A stretch of 5,196 bases of DNA, taken from assembly GCA_027063585.1 (NCBI GenBank), contig JAMORM010000123.1, forward strand, positions 1-5,196. The letters are read 5' to 3'. The stretch comes from Sulfurimonas sp. (lineage in GTDB: Bacteria; Campylobacterota; Campylobacteria; Campylobacterales; Sulfurimonadaceae). The notes beneath the pieces were generated by a model, which was not told where the DNA came from, did not search any database, and worked only from the letters and a program-made list of their open reading frames with translations. This document shows, one piece after another, positions 1 through 5,196 of the stretch (positions within the stretch are counted from its first letter, which is position 1; the number at the start of each line of letters is the position of its first letter). Made by a program: the position numbers and the translations under genes.

Positions 1-590
1 GTTTTATTGAAGAGTTTGCAAAACGGTATTTTATTTATTCATCACAAATACATCTTGTGTTGAGTGATGATGCAAAAGAAGAACTCAAAAAATATAATGC
101 TGCTATCAGTAAAGAGTTTAGAGTAAGATACGCACTCTCTGATCACAGCTCAGGTTTTATCTCTAGAAATATAACCATGGTTCTCAGGATTGCGATGGTA
201 TTTCATATTTCAAAGTACTGCACAAATATATCGTTAGATAAATTATCTGAAGTTTTAGATAAAAAATTTGATGCTAAAAACAGAGAGTTGGTTAAACTTT
301 CAGCTGAGACATTTTTGCAGGCAAAAAAGTTTTTTGAATATATTAAAACAGAGCATACTCTAAAACTTCTTGGAATATCAAAGATGCACGAGCATGATTC
401 TAAAACGGAAAAAGTTTTAAATGCGATTACTAGAAAGGCAAAAGAAAATAGAGTTGGTGCAGTTTTAATTAGAGATATAACAACATCTTCACATGTGACA
501 CAAAAAGATGGTCTTAAAGAGATCCTTGAAGGTCTGATAACGATAGGGAAAATTTATAAAAAAGGTAAGTTTTACCATTTAGTTAAATAA
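1..590 (+). CDS. 3' end of a DUF3987/YfjI-like protein (probable element-borne replication or primase-type protein), 5' truncated by window
   Basis: The frame is open from position 3 to the TAA at 588-590 and runs off the left edge, so 195 C-terminal residues are visible. An internal GTG at 57 is not a credible start, because 18 in-frame codons precede it without a stop and no ribosome site is present. The visible part is mostly helical. Around residues 55-69 it has a segment of the form RNITMVLRIAMVFHI, which resembles the conserved 'R-x-A-x-x-x-H' helix near the end of DUF3987 domains. The last ~75 residues look like a small winged-helix fold (two helices, then a GLITIGKIYKKGKFYHL strand-turn-strand ending). 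DUF3987 proteins are typical of prophages and integrated elements and often sit with primase/helicase modules. The family call rests on this helix and the overall layout, remembered rather than searched. The P-loop part, if there is one, lies outside the window. The gene has no close downstream partner: 321 bp separate it from the next gene. Confidence 0.55.
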   Translation, partial: FIEEFAKRYFIYSSQIHLVLSDDAKEELKKYNAAISKEFRVRYALSDHSSGFISRNITMVLRIAMVFHISKYCTNISLDKLSEVLDKKFDAKNRELVKLSAETFLQAKKFFEYIKTEHTLKLLGISKMHEHDSKTEKVLNAITRKAKENRVGAVLIRDITTSSHVTQKDGLKEILEGLITIGKIYKKGKFYHLVK

Positions 591-592
591 TC

Positions 593-757
593 GGCAACAT
601 GCAACAATCCCTTGTATGTTCGTTTGTAAGGCCATAAAGTGTTGTAAACATATTTGCAACAAAGTGCAACATTTCAACTGTTGCACTTGTTGCATATTTT
701 CTTTCAACATAAAAACTCAACGATACAGAGGGTGCTGCAACTTTGTTGCATGTTGCA
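593..757. repeat. Nested inverted array of TGCAACA/TGTTGCA words
   Basis: The word TGCAACA or its complement TGTTGCA occurs at 600-606, 655-661, 665-671, 679-685, 688-694, 744-750 and 751-757. Close variants lie at 593-599 (GGCAACA) and 736-742 (TGCAACT). All left-hand copies read TGCAACA and nearly all right-hand copies read TGTTGCA. An outer inverted repeat (593-606 against 744-757, 13 of 14 positions matching, each arm two words in tandem) encloses an inner one (655-671 against 679-694). Both are centred at about position 675. The only copy breaking the symmetry is 736-742, which with 744-750 makes its own small palindrome. A short direct repeat, ATCCCTT, follows the outer words on both sides (607-613, 757-763). 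Possible roles are binding sites for a multimeric protein (operator, iteron-type origin, recombinase arm sites) or a folded RNA. The sequence alone does not decide. Confidence 0.85.
655..704 (+). terminator. Probable terminator hairpin after the DUF3987-like gene
   Basis: Arms 655-670 and 680-694 pair over about 15 bp with one bulged base and leave a 9-nt loop (671-679). The + strand sequence after the stem is T-rich (TATTTTCTTT, 695-704), while the opposite side has no T-run, so termination of the upstream + strand gene is favoured. The stem is only moderately GC-rich and the T-tract is interrupted. The same bases are also the inner arms of the TGCAACA array, so the hairpin could be a by-product of a protein-binding palindrome. 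Confidence 0.45.
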
Positions 758-792
758 TCCCTTATTTAATCCAAAAACAATCATAGAAAATG

Positions 793-798
793 TATAAT
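793..798 (+). promoter_or_regulatory. -10 box (TATAAT) of a candidate promoter for the amidotransferase unit
   Basis: A perfect TATAAT lies at 793-798. No recognisable TTGACA is found about 17 bp upstream, where the sequence is simply AT-rich; this is common for housekeeping promoters in Campylobacterota. Transcription would start near 805 and leave an untranslated leader of roughly 105 nt before the ATG at 912. A weaker alternative -10 (TATGAT, 859-864) would give a leader of about 40 nt. Confidence 0.5.
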
Positions 799-820
799 AG
801 CAATCTATAAACAGTTTTGA

Positions 821-840
821 GGTAGAAATAGGGTAGAAAT
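821..840 (+). repeat. Two direct copies of GGTAGAAAT, 11 bp apart
   Basis: GGTAGAAAT occurs at 821-829 and 832-840, a period of 11 bp or about one helical turn. A near copy (GGTAGAAAA) lies at 899-907, just before the start codon of the downstream gene. The second copy also forms most of a small hairpin: AGGGTA (830-835) pairs with TACCCT (841-846) around a GAAAT loop. The repeats lie just downstream of the candidate transcription start, a position suited to a repressor or leader-binding factor. No regulator can be named from sequence. Confidence 0.6.
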
Positions 841-871
841 TACCCTCTTGTAAAAGTATATGATTTTTTAA

Positions 872-911
872 AACCCCGAAATTTAGGGGTTGTTTAGGGG
901 TAGAAAAAAAT
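872..911 (+). promoter_or_regulatory. Leader hairpin with two alternative partners, overlapping the ribosome site of the amidotransferase gene
   Basis: AACCCC (872-877) pairs perfectly with GGGGTT (886-891). The octamer TTTAGGGG is present twice, at 882-889 and 893-900. The second copy contains the only good Shine-Dalgarno candidate for the ATG at 912 (AGGGG at 896-900, with a rather long 11-nt spacer). The same C-run could instead pair with this second copy: ACCCC with GGGGT (873-877/897-901), extended by AAA with TTT across one G-A mismatch. That alternative would hide the ribosome site. There is no U-run after either form, so this is not a classic intrinsic attenuator. The repeats and pairings are seen directly; regulation of translation is inferred. 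Confidence 0.4.
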
Positions 912-1478
912 ATGATTTTAATGATAGATAATTATGATAGTTTTACATATAATATTGTTCAGTATTGTAGGGAACTTGGAGCAGATTTAAAAATTATACG
1001 TAATGATGAGATGAGTGTAAAAGAGATAGAAGCGCTTAATCCGCAAAAGATAATTATCTCACCAGGACCGGCTTCACCTGATGAAGCAGGTGTAACTTTA
1101 GAAGTGATTGAATATTTTCAAGATAAATTACCGATTCTCGGTATTTGTTTGGGACATCAGAGCATTGCACAGGTCTTTGGTGCTGATGTTGTCCGTGCTA
1201 AAAATATGATGCACGGTAAAACATCTAAAATTAAACACTCTCCATGTAAGATATTTGATACTCTACCAGAAGAATTTACAGCAACACGTTACCACTCTTT
1301 GATTGTTGATAAAAATACATTACCTAAGAAAATTGAACCGACTGCTTATAGCATAGATGATAATGAAATAATGGCTTTAAAAATTAAAGATAAAGACATT
1401 TACGGCGTGCAGTTTCATCCTGAGTCTATTATGAGTGAATTTGGACATGAAATTATTGGAAATTTTCTGAAATTATGA
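912..1478 (+). CDS. trpG: Glutamine amidotransferase subunit of anthranilate / aminodeoxychorismate synthase (TrpG/PabA type)
   Basis: This class I glutamine amidotransferase hydrolyses glutamine and passes ammonia to a chorismate-using partner, giving anthranilate (tryptophan) or aminodeoxychorismate (folate). It acts in the cytosol. At 188 residues it has the usual length of the stand-alone subunit. The start MILMIDNYDSFTYN is the family's N-terminal signature, which supports ATG 912 over the ATG three codons later. The triad is visible: Cys79 in GICLGHQ, and His169 and Glu171 in GVQFHPES. The oxyanion loop is SPGPASP (50-56), and MHGKTS (100-105) is the motif shared by TrpG and PabA. The sequence does not decide between tryptophan and folate use, and many bacteria use one such protein for both. 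No component I gene (TrpE/PabB) or other trp or fol gene is nearby. A -10 box about 115 bp upstream and a structured leader suggest its own transcription start. Its stop overlaps the start of the next gene. Confidence 0.93.
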   Translation: MILMIDNYDSFTYNIVQYCRELGADLKIIRNDEMSVKEIEALNPQKIIISPGPASPDEAGVTLEVIEYFQDKLPILGICLGHQSIAQVFGADVVRAKNMMHGKTSKIKHSPCKIFDTLPEEFTATRYHSLIVDKNTLPKKIEPTAYSIDDNEIMALKIKDKDIYGVQFHPESIMSEFGHEIIGNFLKL

Positions 1479-2668
1479 AATACAGAATCATCTTATTCCT
1501 TATACTTGGGTTCGATGCACTTATTTTATTTTTTCAAACCTCTCAAATCTCTATATCTCCTTCAGAAGCGGTGCTTTTATATGAGCATACTTCTTTTTTG
1601 CAAAAACTTGTTAAGTTATCATTAAATATTTTTGGACAAAATGATTTTGGTTTGCGATTTGTTATGATCCTTTTTCATCTCTCAAGCGCATGGATGTTAT
1701 ATCAAATTTCAGCAAGATACTTGAAGCTACAAAGAAACAGACTGTGGCTTGTTGTCGTTTTTGTTCTTTTACCCGGAGTTATTAGTGCTGCACTTGTTGT
1801 CAGCCATGCGGGTTTCATTATTTTTGGATTATTTTTATATATATACCTAAGTCAGAAACTGAATGATTATTATATATGTATATTATTATTTGCGTACGCA
1901 CTTTTAGATGCAGGCTTTATATATTTGTTTTTAGGACTTGCAATCTACTATATTTTTAAAAAAAATAAAATATTAATTTTTTATAATCTTTTTCTTGTCG
2001 GATTATCAATTTATATCTACGGTTTAAATATTTCTGGTGTTCCAAGTGGTCATTTTTTAGATACCATAGGTGTTTACAGTGCTATTTTCACACCGATTAT
2101 ATTTATATATTTAGTCTATGCATTATACCGCGGTTACTTAAATGATGAGAATGATAAAATTTGGTATATAGCATCAACAGTTCTACTGTTTTCTTTGCTA
2201 CTATCATTCAGACAGCGGGTTGAAATCGAATTATTTGCTCCTTATTTGATTCTAGCTCTTCCCTTAGCCGCAAAAACTTTTGCTCATTCATACAGAGTAA
2301 GACTCAAAAATTTTAGAAAAAGATATAGGGCTATATTTATATTGGCGTTTGTGTTTTTGATTTTTAATACATTGCTTGTTTTATTTAACAAAGAACTGTA
2401 TCTATTTTTGGATAATCCTAAAAAACATTTTGCATATAAAATGCATATTGCAAAAGAACTGGCAAATAAGCTAAAAGCAATGAATATATCGTGTTTAACA
2501 ACAAATAAAGATATGCAGTTAAGATTAAAGTTTTATTCTATTGACAAATGTGATAAAAATATTTTGAAAGAGTTAAAATTAGATTCCAATGAAAAAAATA
2601 ATGTAACCATACGTTACAAAAATAAGGTTCTATATAAAGCAAGTGTTACAAAATTAAACAATAAATAA
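1475..2668 (+). CDS. Polytopic membrane protein resembling family-39 (ArnT/PMT-like) glycosyltransferases
   Basis: The product has 397 residues with about ten hydrophobic segments (roughly 4-22, 58-78, 90-108, 109-127, 132-161, 166-184, 200-218, 229-246, 252-270, 284-304), then a hydrophilic C-terminal tail of ~90 residues rich in lysine and asparagine. The N-terminal layout matches GT39/ArnT proteins: first membrane helix, a short outside loop with a 'SPxEA' motif (28-32), then LNIFGQNDFGLRF (50-62), the usual 'hxxxG.sxfglRl' run before helix two. Family members use polyprenyl-linked sugars to modify lipid A, proteins or other envelope molecules at the periplasmic face. The usual acidic pair in the loop (DE) is here Ser30-Glu31, so catalysis is uncertain, and the protein is shorter than typical ArnT (about 550 residues). 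It starts on the ATGA overlap with the amidotransferase gene and has no good ribosome site, which points to translational coupling. A direct pathway link to that gene is not evident. The family call is from pattern memory; other polytopic envelope proteins remain possible. Confidence 0.6.
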   Translation: MKYRIILFLILGFDALILFFQTSQISISPSEAVLLYEHTSFLQKLVKLSLNIFGQNDFGLRFVMILFHLSSAWMLYQISARYLKLQRNRLWLVVVFVLLPGVISAALVVSHAGFIIFGLFLYIYLSQKLNDYYICILLFAYALLDAGFIYLFLGLAIYYIFKKNKILIFYNLFLVGLSIYIYGLNISGVPSGHFLDTIGVYSAIFTPIIFIYLVYALYRGYLNDENDKIWYIASTVLLFSLLLSFRQRVEIELFAPYLILALPLAAKTFAHSYRVRLKNFRKRYRAIFILAFVFLIFNTLLVLFNKELYLFLDNPKKHFAYKMHIAKELANKLKAMNISCLTTNKDMQLRLKFYSIDKCDKNILKELKLDSNEKNNVTIRYKNKVLYKASVTKLNNK

Positions 2669-2716
2669 ATCTATTTAATAGTTAAGATAAACCAAGGATA
2701 TATGTTTAATACTTTG

Positions 2717-2750
2717 TGTTAGAATAATTCACAAATATCAAAATAGGGAG
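2717..2750 (+). promoter_or_regulatory. Extended -10 promoter and ribosome site for aclBA
   Basis: TGTTAGAAT (2717-2725) fits an extended -10 element (TGn plus TAGAAT). No TTGACA-like -35 is seen. Transcription would start near 2732, giving a short leader of about 24 nt. GGGAG (2746-2750), 5 nt before the ATG at 2756, is a strong Shine-Dalgarno sequence that fixes the aclB start. The 87-bp gap after the membrane-protein gene has no convincing terminator hairpin, so some read-through from upstream is possible. Confidence 0.5.
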
Positions 2751-2755
2751 TTTCT

Positions 2756-4096
2756 ATGGCTCAAAAAGCGATACGAGAATATGACGCAAAGTCAATTTTA
2801 GCAAAACACTGGAATAAATACTTTCCGGATTTTACTTATGCATACGAGACAGTTCTGGTAACATCAGGTGCTGAATTACTTGAAGCGGCAAAAGAAAAAC
2901 CATGGTTAAAAGAAAAACCATTAGTTGTAAAACCGGATATGTTATTTGGTAAACGAGGTAAAAATGGACTTGTACTTTTTAAAGACCAAAAGCCGGGTGA
3001 TGTTACTTTAGAAAAAGCAGCAGCATGGATTGATGAAAAAGCAAAAGAAGATGTGTCAGTATATTTTTCATTTGATGGGGATACTCCAACAGAAGAACCT
3101 AAGGTAGACAGATTAACACATTTTATTGTTGAACCATTTACTCCACATGACCAATCAGAAGAATACTATATTTCTGCAACTGTTGTCGGTGATGAAGATG
3201 TTCTTTATATGTCAGCCGAAGGTGGTATGGAAGTTGAAGAAGGCTGGGATGAAAAAGTTACAGAATTAGCATTCCCAATCACAGCAACAGAAGAAGAAAT
3301 CGCTGAAAAAATCAAAGCAAATGTCCCGGCTGATGTTAAACCGGAAGACAAAGAAAATTTTGCTAAATTTGCAATCGGTTTTTTCAAAGCGTATCGTGAA
3401 TTAAACTTCGCTTATCTTGAAATCAATCCATTTGTAATGCAAGGGAGTAAAATTGAGCTCTTGGATATGGTTGCGAAACTTGATGATACTGCCGGATTTA
3501 TGATGACGGAAGAGTGGGGTGATATTGAATACCCTACTGCATTTGGTATGGAAGCAAAATCTCCTGAAGTTGAAGCGATTGAAGAAGCAGATGCAAAAAC
3601 TGGTGCTTCATTAAAGCTTACACTACTAAAACCTGAAGCTAGAATCTGGACTATGGTTGCCGGTGGTGGTGCTTCAGTTGTCTATGCTGATACAATTGCT
3701 GATTTTGCAGGTATAGAAGATCTTGCCAACTATGGTGAGTATTCAGGTGGTCCAACTACAGGTGAAACAAAATTTTACGCAGAAACTCTACTTGATTTAA
3801 TGACTAGAGAAAAAGACCCTCAAGGACGTGATAAAATTTTAATTATTGGTGGGGCTATCGCTAACTTTACAGATGTTGCAAAAACATTTACCGGTATTAT
3901 CCAAGCATTTGAAGAATATGCAGATAAGATGAAAGATGTTGGAATTAAAATCTATGTTCGCCGTGGTGGACCAAACTATGAAAAAGGTTTAAAAGACATT
4001 AAAGAAGCTGCAGACAGATTAGGTTTAAATATTGAAGTTTATGGACCAGAAACACATGTAACTGACATTGTGCGTATGGCGCTAGAAGAAAAGTAA
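2756..4096 (+). CDS. aclB: ATP citrate lyase, beta (small) subunit: ATP-grasp and citrate-binding part
   Basis: With AclA it forms cytosolic ATP citrate lyase (citrate + ATP + CoA to acetyl-CoA, oxaloacetate, ADP and phosphate), a key enzyme of the reductive TCA cycle. The 446 residues correspond to the N-terminal ~425 of animal ACLY, and the start MAQKAIREYDAKSIL aligns with the ACLY N-terminus, which supports the ATG. An ATP-grasp domain covers about 1-245, with VVKPD (57-61), KRGK (66-69), IVEPF (124-128), an acidic EGGMEVEE segment (155-162) and LEINPFV (221-227), the metal/nucleotide site of succinyl-CoA-synthetase-like enzymes. The citrate-binding domain covers about 280-446, with VAGGGASVVY (301-310), NYGEYSGGP (325-333), IGGAIANFTDV (364-374) and VRRGGPNY (401-408). 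All are nearly identical to ACLY. Part of the extra length is an insert around 100-118. A good ribosome site and its own promoter precede it; aclA follows after 9 nt. Confidence 0.98.
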   Translation: MAQKAIREYDAKSILAKHWNKYFPDFTYAYETVLVTSGAELLEAAKEKPWLKEKPLVVKPDMLFGKRGKNGLVLFKDQKPGDVTLEKAAAWIDEKAKEDVSVYFSFDGDTPTEEPKVDRLTHFIVEPFTPHDQSEEYYISATVVGDEDVLYMSAEGGMEVEEGWDEKVTELAFPITATEEEIAEKIKANVPADVKPEDKENFAKFAIGFFKAYRELNFAYLEINPFVMQGSKIELLDMVAKLDDTAGFMMTEEWGDIEYPTAFGMEAKSPEVEAIEEADAKTGASLKLTLLKPEARIWTMVAGGGASVVYADTIADFAGIEDLANYGEYSGGPTTGETKFYAETLLDLMTREKDPQGRDKILIIGGAIANFTDVAKTFTGIIQAFEEYADKMKDVGIKIYVRRGGPNYEKGLKDIKEAADRLGLNIEVYGPETHVTDIVRMALEEK

Positions 4097-4105
4097 GGAG
4101 AAGAG

Positions 4106-5196
4106 ATGGAAAAATTATTTACCAGAGACACACAAGCGATTTTTTGGAATAACAACAAAACAGCTATTCAAAGAATGCTTGATTATGATTATACAATCAA
4201 AAGAGAAAAACCATCTGTTGCAGCTATCGTTGCACCTACAAGTGGAAATAAATTTGAAAAATTCTTTTGGGGTGGTGATGAGATTATGATTCCACTGTAC
4301 AAAAGTACACCAGAAGCAAAAGCTGCGCAGCCTCAGGCTGATGTACTTTTAAACTTTGCTTCATTTAGAACTGCATATGATGTAACAATGGAAGCTTTGA
4401 ATCTTGGTGGATTTAAAACAATTATGATTACAGCAGAAGGTATTCCTGAGAGACTCGCTCGTGGTATGAATGCATATGCAAGAGAGTTAAATGTGACTGT
4501 TATCGGACCTGCAACTGTTGGTGCAATTGTTCCGGGTGCATTTAAAATTGCTAATATTGGTGGTACAATTGAAAACATTATTAATTCAAAACTTCACCGT
4601 GCTGGCTCATGTGGACTTGTGACTCGTTCAGGTGGCCTTTTTAATGAGCTTTCAAATATTATTGCTATCAATGCTGATGGTATTGCTGAGGGTGTAGCTA
4701 TTGGTGGAGATAGATTTGTTGGTTCAGTTTTCATTGACAACTTATTGCGTATGGAAAAAAATCCAGATGTAAAATATATGATTTTACTTGGTGAAGTTGG
4801 TGGTACAGAAGAGTATAAAGTCATCGAAGCTGTTAAAAGTGGAAAAATAACGAAGCCGATTATCGCATGGTGTATTGGTACAATTGCTAAGTATTATGAC
4901 TCTGGTGTTCAGTTTGGGCATGCGGGAGCTTCTGCAAATGCAGAACGTGAAACTGCTGAAGCTAAAAATAAAGCGATGGCAGAAGCCGGTATACATGTAC
5001 CAGCAACATTTAATGATTTACCGGCAACTATTATGGAAGTATATGATGATTTAAAATCAAAAGGAATCATCGGTGAAATTGAAGAGCCTGAAATTAATAC
5101 TATTCCTAAAGTACGTCGTCCTAAAAACTTTATCTGTACAATTTCAGATGACAGAGGTGAAGAAGCTACATATGCAGGTTTCCCTATCTCTTCTGT
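4106..5196 (+). CDS. aclA: ATP citrate lyase, alpha (large) subunit, 3' truncated by window
   Basis: The frame starts at ATG 4106 after AGGAG (4096-4100, 5-nt spacer) and stays open to the window end, giving 363 complete residues of an expected ~600. It is the catalytic partner of AclB: its active-site histidine is phosphorylated, and citryl-CoA is formed and then cleaved. The visible part is the succinyl-CoA-synthetase-alpha-like region, with NFASFRTAYD (83-92), AEGIPE (110-115), GPATVG (134-139), TRSGG (173-177), EGVAIGGDR (195-203), LGEVGGTEE (228-236) and GHAGA (271-275). His272 in GHAGA is the phosphorylated histidine, equivalent to His760 of human ACLY. The window ends just where the C-terminal citrate-synthase-like (citryl-CoA lyase) domain begins, after ICTISDDRGEEATYAG. 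The truncation comes from the window, not from a mutation. The 9-nt spacing from aclB and its similar codon use indicate co-transcription. Confidence 0.98.
   Translation, partial: MEKLFTRDTQAIFWNNNKTAIQRMLDYDYTIKREKPSVAAIVAPTSGNKFEKFFWGGDEIMIPLYKSTPEAKAAQPQADVLLNFASFRTAYDVTMEALNLGGFKTIMITAEGIPERLARGMNAYARELNVTVIGPATVGAIVPGAFKIANIGGTIENIINSKLHRAGSCGLVTRSGGLFNELSNIIAINADGIAEGVAIGGDRFVGSVFIDNLLRMEKNPDVKYMILLGEVGGTEEYKVIEAVKSGKITKPIIAWCIGTIAKYYDSGVQFGHAGASANAERETAEAKNKAMAEAGIHVPATFNDLPATIMEVYDDLKSKGIIGEIEEPEINTIPKVRRPKNFICTISDDRGEEATYAGFPISS

Noticed and set aside
57..590. A complete small gene starting at GTG 57
   Set aside because: The frame is open upstream to position 3 with coherent protein sequence and no stop, and no ribosome site precedes the GTG. 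It is the tail of a longer gene.
610..631. Small hairpin CCTT...AAGG
   Set aside because: Only four base pairs around a 14-nt loop; not distinguishable from chance.
593..757. CRISPR array
   Set aside because: The repeated unit is only 7 bp, occurs in both orientations and has irregular, often very short spacing.
860..871. Leader peptide (ATG ATT TTT TAA) upstream of the amidotransferase gene
   Set aside because: It is only three codons long, has no Trp or other regulatory codons and no ribosome site.
2669..2716. Terminator between the membrane-protein gene and aclB
   Set aside because: The stretch is AT-rich with only tiny imperfect self-complementarity (TAAAT/ATTTA with a 2-nt loop) and no GC stem followed by a T-run.
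3205..3387. Minus-strand open frame inside aclB
   Set aside because: It lies wholly within a well-conserved gene on the other strand and has no recognisable protein features.
4333..4996. Three minus-strand open frames (4333-4578, 4594-4824, 4784-4996) opposite aclA
   Set aside because: They are antisense shadows of a highly conserved coding region. Two overlap each other and none resembles a known protein.

Overview
The window looks like a chromosomal segment of an autotrophic, AT-rich Campylobacterota (epsilonproteobacterial) relative such as Sulfurimonas or Sulfurovum. The evidence is the two-subunit, ACLY-like ATP citrate lyase encoded in the order aclB-aclA, together with low GC and promoters that have a good -10 box but no clear -35 box. 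The genus is inferred from gene content and not proven. All genes in the window lie on the + strand.

Layout. Positions 1-590 hold the 3' end of a gene whose product resembles the C-terminal part of DUF3987/YfjI-type proteins, which are common in prophages and integrated elements. Positions 591-911 are a 321-bp gap. Its first half carries eight copies of a short TGCAACA/TGTTGCA word arranged as two concentric inverted repeats, the inner one a likely terminator hairpin. Its second half carries a -10 promoter box and a structured, G-rich leader. Positions 912-2668 hold a two-gene unit: a TrpG/PabA-type glutamine amidotransferase overlapping by 4 bp (ATGA) a multi-spanning membrane protein that resembles family-39 glycosyltransferases. 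An 87-bp gap follows, with an extended -10 promoter and a strong ribosome site. Positions 2756-5196 hold aclB (complete) and aclA (cut by the window end), 9 nt apart.

Function. AclB and AclA together form ATP citrate lyase, which cleaves citrate to acetyl-CoA and oxaloacetate and is a key step of the reductive TCA cycle of CO2 fixation. The amidotransferase supplies ammonia to a chorismate-using synthase (anthranilate or aminodeoxychorismate synthase) encoded elsewhere. The membrane protein is probably envelope-related and may share only transcription and translation with it.

The coding part is mostly ordinary core metabolism. The most unusual signal is the nested symmetrical repeat array at 593-757, next to the possible mobile-element gene. 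Second is the leader of the amidotransferase gene, where one C-run can pair with either of two identical G-runs, the second being the ribosome-binding site. No clear new multi-gene system is visible.
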